Below are positions 60,344-64,000 of a stretch of DNA of 64,000 nt, piece after piece. The stretch is from Sphingosinicella sp041916975. Lineage in GTDB: Bacteria; Pseudomonadota; Alphaproteobacteria; Sphingomonadales; Sphingomonadaceae. Under the pieces are notes generated by a model that had not been told where the DNA came from, made no database searches, and worked only from the letters and a program-made list of their open reading frames with translations. The number at the start of each line of letters is the position of its first letter. Position 1 is the stretch's first letter. Both the position numbers and the translations under genes were made by a program. The stretch is from NCBI RefSeq assembly GCF_041916975.1, contig NZ_JAYRYK010000001.1:3906001-3970000 (forward strand). The letters run 5' to 3'.

Positions 60344-61492
60344 ATGCGTCTCAGTGATTGTCACAACATCGCAGATTTCCGCAAACTTGCGAAAAAGCGC
60401 CTGCCTGCGCCCGTGTTCCACTACATCGACGGCGCCGCGGACGACGAGATTACGCTGGCGCGGAGCACGGCCGCGTTCACTGACTGCGACCTGGTGCCGC
60501 GCGTTCTTGCGGGCGTGGAAACGGTGGACATGTCCACCACGCTGTTCGGCAAGCGCATCGAGATGCCGCTATTCCTCTCGCCGACAGCCCTTCAGCGCCT
60601 GTTCCACCACGACGGCGAACGCGCCGTAGCGCGGGCGGCAGAAAAGTTCGGCACGTTCTGCGGGGTTTCCAGTCTTGCGACCGTGAGCCTCGAGGAGATC
60701 GGGCGCACGATTTCCACGCCGAAGCTGTTCCAGTTCTATTATCACAAGGACAAGGGGCTCAATAGCGCCATGATCCAGGCGGCGAAGGCCGCCGGTTTCG
60801 ATGCGCTGGCGCTCACCGTGGACACGATCGTGGGGGGCAACCGCGAGCGCGATTTCCGTACCGGCTTCACCTCGCCGCCGAAGCTGACGCTTGCCAGCAT
60901 GTTCAGCTTCGCCACGCACCCGTCGTGGACGCTGAATTACCTGCTGCGGGAGCGATTCGAGCTTTCGAACCTCAAAGATCACATCAAGCAGGGCAGCAAC
61001 ACAGCGGTGACGGTGAGCGAATATTTCACCTCGCTGCTCGACCAGACGATGGACTGGAAAGCCGCCGAGGCGATCCGCGCCGAATGGGGCGGGCCGTTCT
61101 GCCTGAAGGGCGTGATGTCCGTGGAGTGTGCGCGCCGGGCGATCGATATCGGTGCGAGCGCGATCATGATTTCGAACCACGGCGGGCGTCAGCTCGACGG
61201 GTCGCGCGCGCCGTTCGATCAGCTCGCGGAGATCGTGGACGCCGTCGGCGACCGGCTGGAGATCATCCTCGACGGCGGCGTGCGGCGCGGCACGCATGTG
61301 TTGAAGGCGCTTTCGATGGGTGCGCGCGCGGTTTCGGGTGGGCGGCTCTACCTCTATGCGCTCGCGGCGGCGGGGCAGCCGGGCGTGGAACGCATCCTCG
61401 CCAAGCTGCGCGGCGAGATCGAACGCGACATGAAGCTGATGGGCGCGCGTACGCTTGCCGATCTCTCGCGCGAGAATCTGCGCTTCCGCTAG
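60344..61492 (+). CDS. lldD: FMN-dependent alpha-hydroxy-acid oxidase (LldD-like)
   Basis: A 382-residue TIM-barrel flavoprotein. FHYIDGAADDEITLARS at the N-terminus, FGTFCGVSSLATVSLEEI, LTVDTIVGGNRERD and the active-site segment ISNHGGRQLDGSRAP (catalytic His and Arg) are visible, followed by ILDGGVRRGTHVLKAL. L-lactate dehydrogenase (quinone) is the likeliest role, but other 2-hydroxy acids are possible. GGGGGAG precedes the ATG. It is divergent from serC and convergent with the GGDEF gene (4-bp overlap). Confidence 0.88.
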   Translation: MRLSDCHNIADFRKLAKKRLPAPVFHYIDGAADDEITLARSTAAFTDCDLVPRVLAGVETVDMSTTLFGKRIEMPLFLSPTALQRLFHHDGERAVARAAEKFGTFCGVSSLATVSLEEIGRTISTPKLFQFYYHKDKGLNSAMIQAAKAAGFDALALTVDTIVGGNRERDFRTGFTSPPKLTLASMFSFATHPSWTLNYLLRERFELSNLKDHIKQGSNTAVTVSEYFTSLLDQTMDWKAAEAIRAEWGGPFCLKGVMSVECARRAIDIGASAIMISNHGGRQLDGSRAPFDQLAEIVDAVGDRLEIILDGGVRRGTHVLKALSMGARAVSGGRLYLYALAAAGQPGVERILAKLRGEIERDMKLMGARTLADLSRENLRFR

Positions 61493-62631
61493 GCGGCGGC
61501 AGGGACAGCTATTTCCTCGGTGGTGTGTGCGGCGATGCCGACGCCGCGCCTTTTGGCGATGTAAAGGGCTTCGTCGGCGCGGCTGATGAGGGGTTCGAGA
61601 TCTTCGGCGCGGTCGTCTGAAACGGCGTAGCCGATGCAGGTTGAGATTTTCGCGACCCGTCCGCCGAGCCGGAACGGCTGGCGGATCGCCGCCTCGATGC
61701 GCCGCGCGAGCACGGCGGCCTCCTCCGGGTGTCTCATACCGCATTGAACGACCGCAAACTCGTCGCCGCCGAGCCGCGCCGCCATGTCCGTGTCGCGAAT
61801 GATGTAGGCGAGCCTCTTGCCGACCGCCGCGAGCAGCGCGTCGCCCACCGGGTGGCCGTGCTCGTCGTTGACGGTCTTGAAGCCGTCGAGATCCAGGCAG
61901 TGCACCGCGACGAGCCCGGCGCGCGAATTGAGCGTGACATGCTCCTCGAACCATTCACGAAGCGCGAGGCGATTTGGCAGGTCGGTGAGGCCGTCTGTGC
62001 GCGCGAGATTGCCGAAGGTAATGCGCCGGCTGATCTCCCGCACCGTGAAGCGGTAGCGATCGAGCAGGCTGCGGATGCCGCCGGCGAGCAGCGCGGTCAT
62101 CATCGCGGCGGTGGCCCAGTAGCTCTCGTTCGGCACCATGAAGGCCGCCGTGACGCCCGGTACGATGCCGAAGGCCATGCTGGCGATCGCAAGGCGTGGC
62201 CGCAGCGCCATTCCGGCGGAAACTCCGGCACCGTAGCCAACGAGCATCGTAACGGTGAACAGGTGTGCTTCAGGCGCCGGCAGCGTGAAGATGCGCACGC
62301 CATACGCGCCGAGACACGCTGCGAAGGCGAGGTAAGCGACCGCGAAATACTGTTCCAGACGCTGGGCACGCGCGAGGCCGAGCCCTGTATCGAACGCTTC
62401 CTTGCGGCCGCCAAAGGCGACTGCGAGCCGGATGAGGCTCGTGAGCGTCCCCAAGGCGACGATGATTGCGAGCGTCATGTCGCCGGTTTCGCGAACCGCC
62501 AGGCAACCGCCCGCGATGAAGCCGACGCTCATGATCAGCGAGGGGATGAACGCAGCGTAAAGGCTGCGCACCAACTCCACATAGATTCCGTCGAGCACGG
62601 TCTCTGCTCGCGGGAAGAACACCCGTTTCAT
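61489..62631 (-). CDS. Membrane diguanylate cyclase
   Basis: A 380-residue inner-membrane protein. About six transmembrane helices fill residues ~25-190, then a GGDEF domain with RLGGDEFAVVQ (GGDEF at about residue 287). RxxD (RDTD) lies five residues before it, forming an intact inhibitory I-site, so the enzyme should be active and product-inhibited. It would make cyclic di-GMP in response to an unknown membrane signal. There is no EAL domain. Confidence 0.93.
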   Translation of the reverse strand: MKRVFFPRAETVLDGIYVELVRSLYAAFIPSLIMSVGFIAGGCLAVRETGDMTLAIIVALGTLTSLIRLAVAFGGRKEAFDTGLGLARAQRLEQYFAVAYLAFAACLGAYGVRIFTLPAPEAHLFTVTMLVGYGAGVSAGMALRPRLAIASMAFGIVPGVTAAFMVPNESYWATAAMMTALLAGGIRSLLDRYRFTVREISRRITFGNLARTDGLTDLPNRLALREWFEEHVTLNSRAGLVAVHCLDLDGFKTVNDEHGHPVGDALLAAVGKRLAYIIRDTDMAARLGGDEFAVVQCGMRHPEEAAVLARRIEAAIRQPFRLGGRVAKISTCIGYAVSDDRAEDLEPLISRADEALYIAKRRGVGIAAHTTEEIAVPAAA

Positions 62632-62793
62632 ACGCTACCCGTACCCCGCAACTCTTACTTAGCTCTCTCAGGAGCGGTTCGTGGGAGGTTTCCCGATGCG
62701 GATTGAAGCAAGGTTAACACGCGCGTCAAAAAGCGATGGGCCGAAAAGGGCGGGGTCGGTTGCAGGGGATGGCTGCCGCGCTAAAAGAAAGGC

Positions 62794-63426
62794 ATGTGGG
62801 GTCGCTTTCTTTCCGCCTTGTCGCTTGTTGCCGTTGCGGCTTGCTCGGGCGGTGCGCCGCCGGTTTCGGGGCGCCCGCCGGAATCGCGCCCGCCGGAAGA
62901 CGCAGCGGCCTGCTTCGCGCGGCTCGATCGCATCCAGGGGTTGAAGTATCGCAAGCTCGATCCGCATGTCGAAGGCCAGTGCGGATACGAGAACGCGGTG
63001 CTGCTGCTCGACATCGGCGTGCCTGTGGCCGGGCTGAAGGCGGTTTCGTGTCCCGTCGCCGAATCGCTCTACCGGTGGGTGCATGAAGGCGTGCGCCCGG
63101 CGGCGCGCGATCATTTCGGGGCGGATGTCGTCCGCATCCAGAGCTACGGCACCTATGCTTGCCGCACGCGCAACAGCCAGCCGGGCGCGCGGCTTTCCGA
63201 ACATGCGCGTGCGAACGCGGTCGATGTCGCGAGCTTCACGCTGGCGAACGGCCGCACGGTGGCGGTGAAATCCGGATGGCGTGGGCCGGGCGACGAGCAG
63301 GGGTTCCTGCGCGCCGCGCACCGCGCCGGCTGCGCACGCTTCAACATCGTGATCGGCCCGGATGGGGACGCCTTTCATCAGGATCACCTGCATCTCGACA
63401 TGGGACGCGGGCCATATTGCCGCTGA
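62794..63426 (+). CDS. Extensin-like family lipoprotein
   Basis: A 210-residue protein. Signal peptide with lipobox VAAC (Cys17), a Pro-rich tether, then an extensin-like C-terminal domain (DUF/PF06904 type) with QCGYENAVLLLDIG, SYGTYACRTRN, LSEHARANAVDVASFTLANG and FHQDHLHLDMGRGPYC. The His and Asp residues in SEHARANAVDV and HLHLD look like a zinc-peptidase arrangement related to D,D-carboxypeptidases, which suggests a cell-wall role. Confidence 0.85.
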   Translation: MWGRFLSALSLVAVAACSGGAPPVSGRPPESRPPEDAAACFARLDRIQGLKYRKLDPHVEGQCGYENAVLLLDIGVPVAGLKAVSCPVAESLYRWVHEGVRPAARDHFGADVVRIQSYGTYACRTRNSQPGARLSEHARANAVDVASFTLANGRTVAVKSGWRGPGDEQGFLRAAHRAGCARFNIVIGPDGDAFHQDHLHLDMGRGPYCR

Positions 63427-63439
63427 CGTGCGGCGCTTT

Positions 63440-63456
63440 GGGCGTTAGAGACGCCC
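63440..63456 (+). promoter_or_regulatory. Hairpin next to the LOG-gene start
   Basis: GGGCGT/ACGCCC stem with a 5-base loop, ending three bases before the ATG of the LOG-family gene and 14 bases after the extensin-like gene stop. It may end the upstream message or limit translation of the gene after it; no other ribosome site is evident. Confidence 0.35.
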
Positions 63457-63458
63457 AC

Positions 63459-64000
63459 ATGGACGATAAAACCACAGTAGCGCACCGCACGTTCCCCTCG
63501 GCCGAAGAGGATGCGGCCGCCGCCGCCAAGACCACACCGATCCCGCAAACGGAGCACCCGAGCTATCGGCTGGCGTTTCAGGATCCGGATTTTCTTCTGC
63601 GCGAGGAGCTGCGCCCCGTTCGTTTTCAGCTTGAGCTGCTGAAGCCGGAGATGCTGCTGAAAGAACACGGCATCGCCTCTACGTTCGTGCTTTACGGCTC
63701 TGCGCGCATACCGTCGCCCGAAATGGCAGAGGCGCTTGTTGCTGCGGCCCGTACGGACTGGGAACGCAAGGTAGCCGAAAGGATGCGCGCCAAGGCGAAA
63801 TACTACACGGAGGCCTACAAACTCGCCTATCTCGTCTCCTCGCTGCCGCGCGAGGACGGTGAGCGGCATTTCGTGGTGTGTTCCGGCGGGGGACCGTCGA
63901 TCATGGAGGCCGCGAACAAGGGCGCGCATGACGCCGGCGCGGAATCGGTCGCGCTCAATATCGTCCTCGAGCATGAGCAACTGCCGAATCCGTACGTGAC
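63459..64000 (+). CDS. LOG-family protein, 3'-truncated by the window edge
   Basis: The first ~180 codons of a nucleotide-binding Rossmann-like protein of the TIGR00730/LOG group. After an ~35-residue N-terminal extension comes FQLELLKPEMLLKEH, then FVLYGSARIPSPEMAEA, and the first glycine loop VVCSGGGPSIMEAANKGAHD. The second PGGxGTxxE motif expected of the family would lie past the right edge. LOG-type enzymes cleave nucleoside monophosphates to base and ribose-5-phosphate; the longer variants with an N-terminal extension are not characterised. The gene is open at 64000. Confidence 0.82.
   Translation, partial: MDDKTTVAHRTFPSAEEDAAAAAKTTPIPQTEHPSYRLAFQDPDFLLREELRPVRFQLELLKPEMLLKEHGIASTFVLYGSARIPSPEMAEALVAAARTDWERKVAERMRAKAKYYTEAYKLAYLVSSLPREDGERHFVVCSGGGPSIMEAANKGAHDAGAESVALNIVLEHEQLPNPYV

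Overview
The window looks like chromosomal DNA of a free-living, high-GC alphaproteobacterium, most likely a sphingomonad (order Sphingomonadales). The grounds are a GcrA cell-cycle regulator and a SciP-type DUF1153 protein (both alphaproteobacterial), two PEP-CTERM proteins, a class I PHA synthase, class II GlpX, and MetZ-type methionine synthesis. Genes are tightly packed, with many 4-bp ATGA/GTGA start-stop overlaps. The taxonomic call is inference from gene content; no rRNA is present.

Layout. 1-1.5 kb: an A+T-richer accessory patch with the end of a Slam-type outer-membrane protein and a TbpB-like surface lipoprotein. 1.7-4.3 kb: a frame-disrupted HTH gene, then an ECF sigma / anti-sigma / Spy-like periplasmic protein operon. 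4.3-10.4 kb: D-amino-acid transaminase, photolyase, CFA synthase, nitronate monooxygenase, DctA-type symporter. 10.4-16.2 kb: tRNA-Gly(CCC), metZ-apaG, a DUF3617-like protein, argF-hslO, an ABC-2 permease, gcrA. 16.2-19.3 kb: a DUF4238 gene in a long spacer, then phaC. 19.4-27.3 kb: aminotransferase-hom-glpX-recJ, ahpC-ahpF, tRNA-Glu(TTC). 27.5-34.4 kb: a PEP-CTERM protein, two tandem TetR genes, an ABC-F ATPase, an orphan chemoreceptor. 34.5-37.2 kb: a compact HIT / CDP-alcohol phosphotransferase / ATP-grasp operon. 37.3-39.3 kb: sdhB and two small envelope genes bracketed by two copies of a 146-bp palindromic TA-flanked element. 39.3-42 kb: fliN, fliG and a strongly shortened fliF beside sciP. 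42.3-46.4 kb: mnmA, an EEP nuclease, phzF-CDF-pdxH. 46.5-48.9 kb: an arsenic operon arsR-arsI-arsC-acr3 with a duplicated operator. 48.9-53 kb: dnaJ-like, yihY, fabI, aroC, acyP in one run. 53-64 kb: a second PEP-CTERM protein, purA, an esterase with a Cys-rich N-terminus, hisZ, serA-serC, an alpha-hydroxy-acid oxidase, a diguanylate cyclase, an extensin-like lipoprotein and the start of a LOG-family gene.

How it fits together. Most of the window is housekeeping biosynthesis (Ser, Met/Thr, Arg, His, aromatic amino acids, fatty acid, purine) plus stress defence (peroxide, arsenic, UV, membrane cyclopropanation). The least expected parts are the reduced FliF-FliG-FliN module, in which FliF keeps only the ring-forming RBM3 domain and the FliG-binding tail; the pair of mobile palindromes whose ends coincide with the stop codons of the genes before them; the Slam/TbpB-like pair; and the ATP-grasp / CDP-alcohol phosphotransferase / HIT operon, whose product cannot be named from sequence. 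All identifications come from reading the sequence and recognising motifs; no database search was run.
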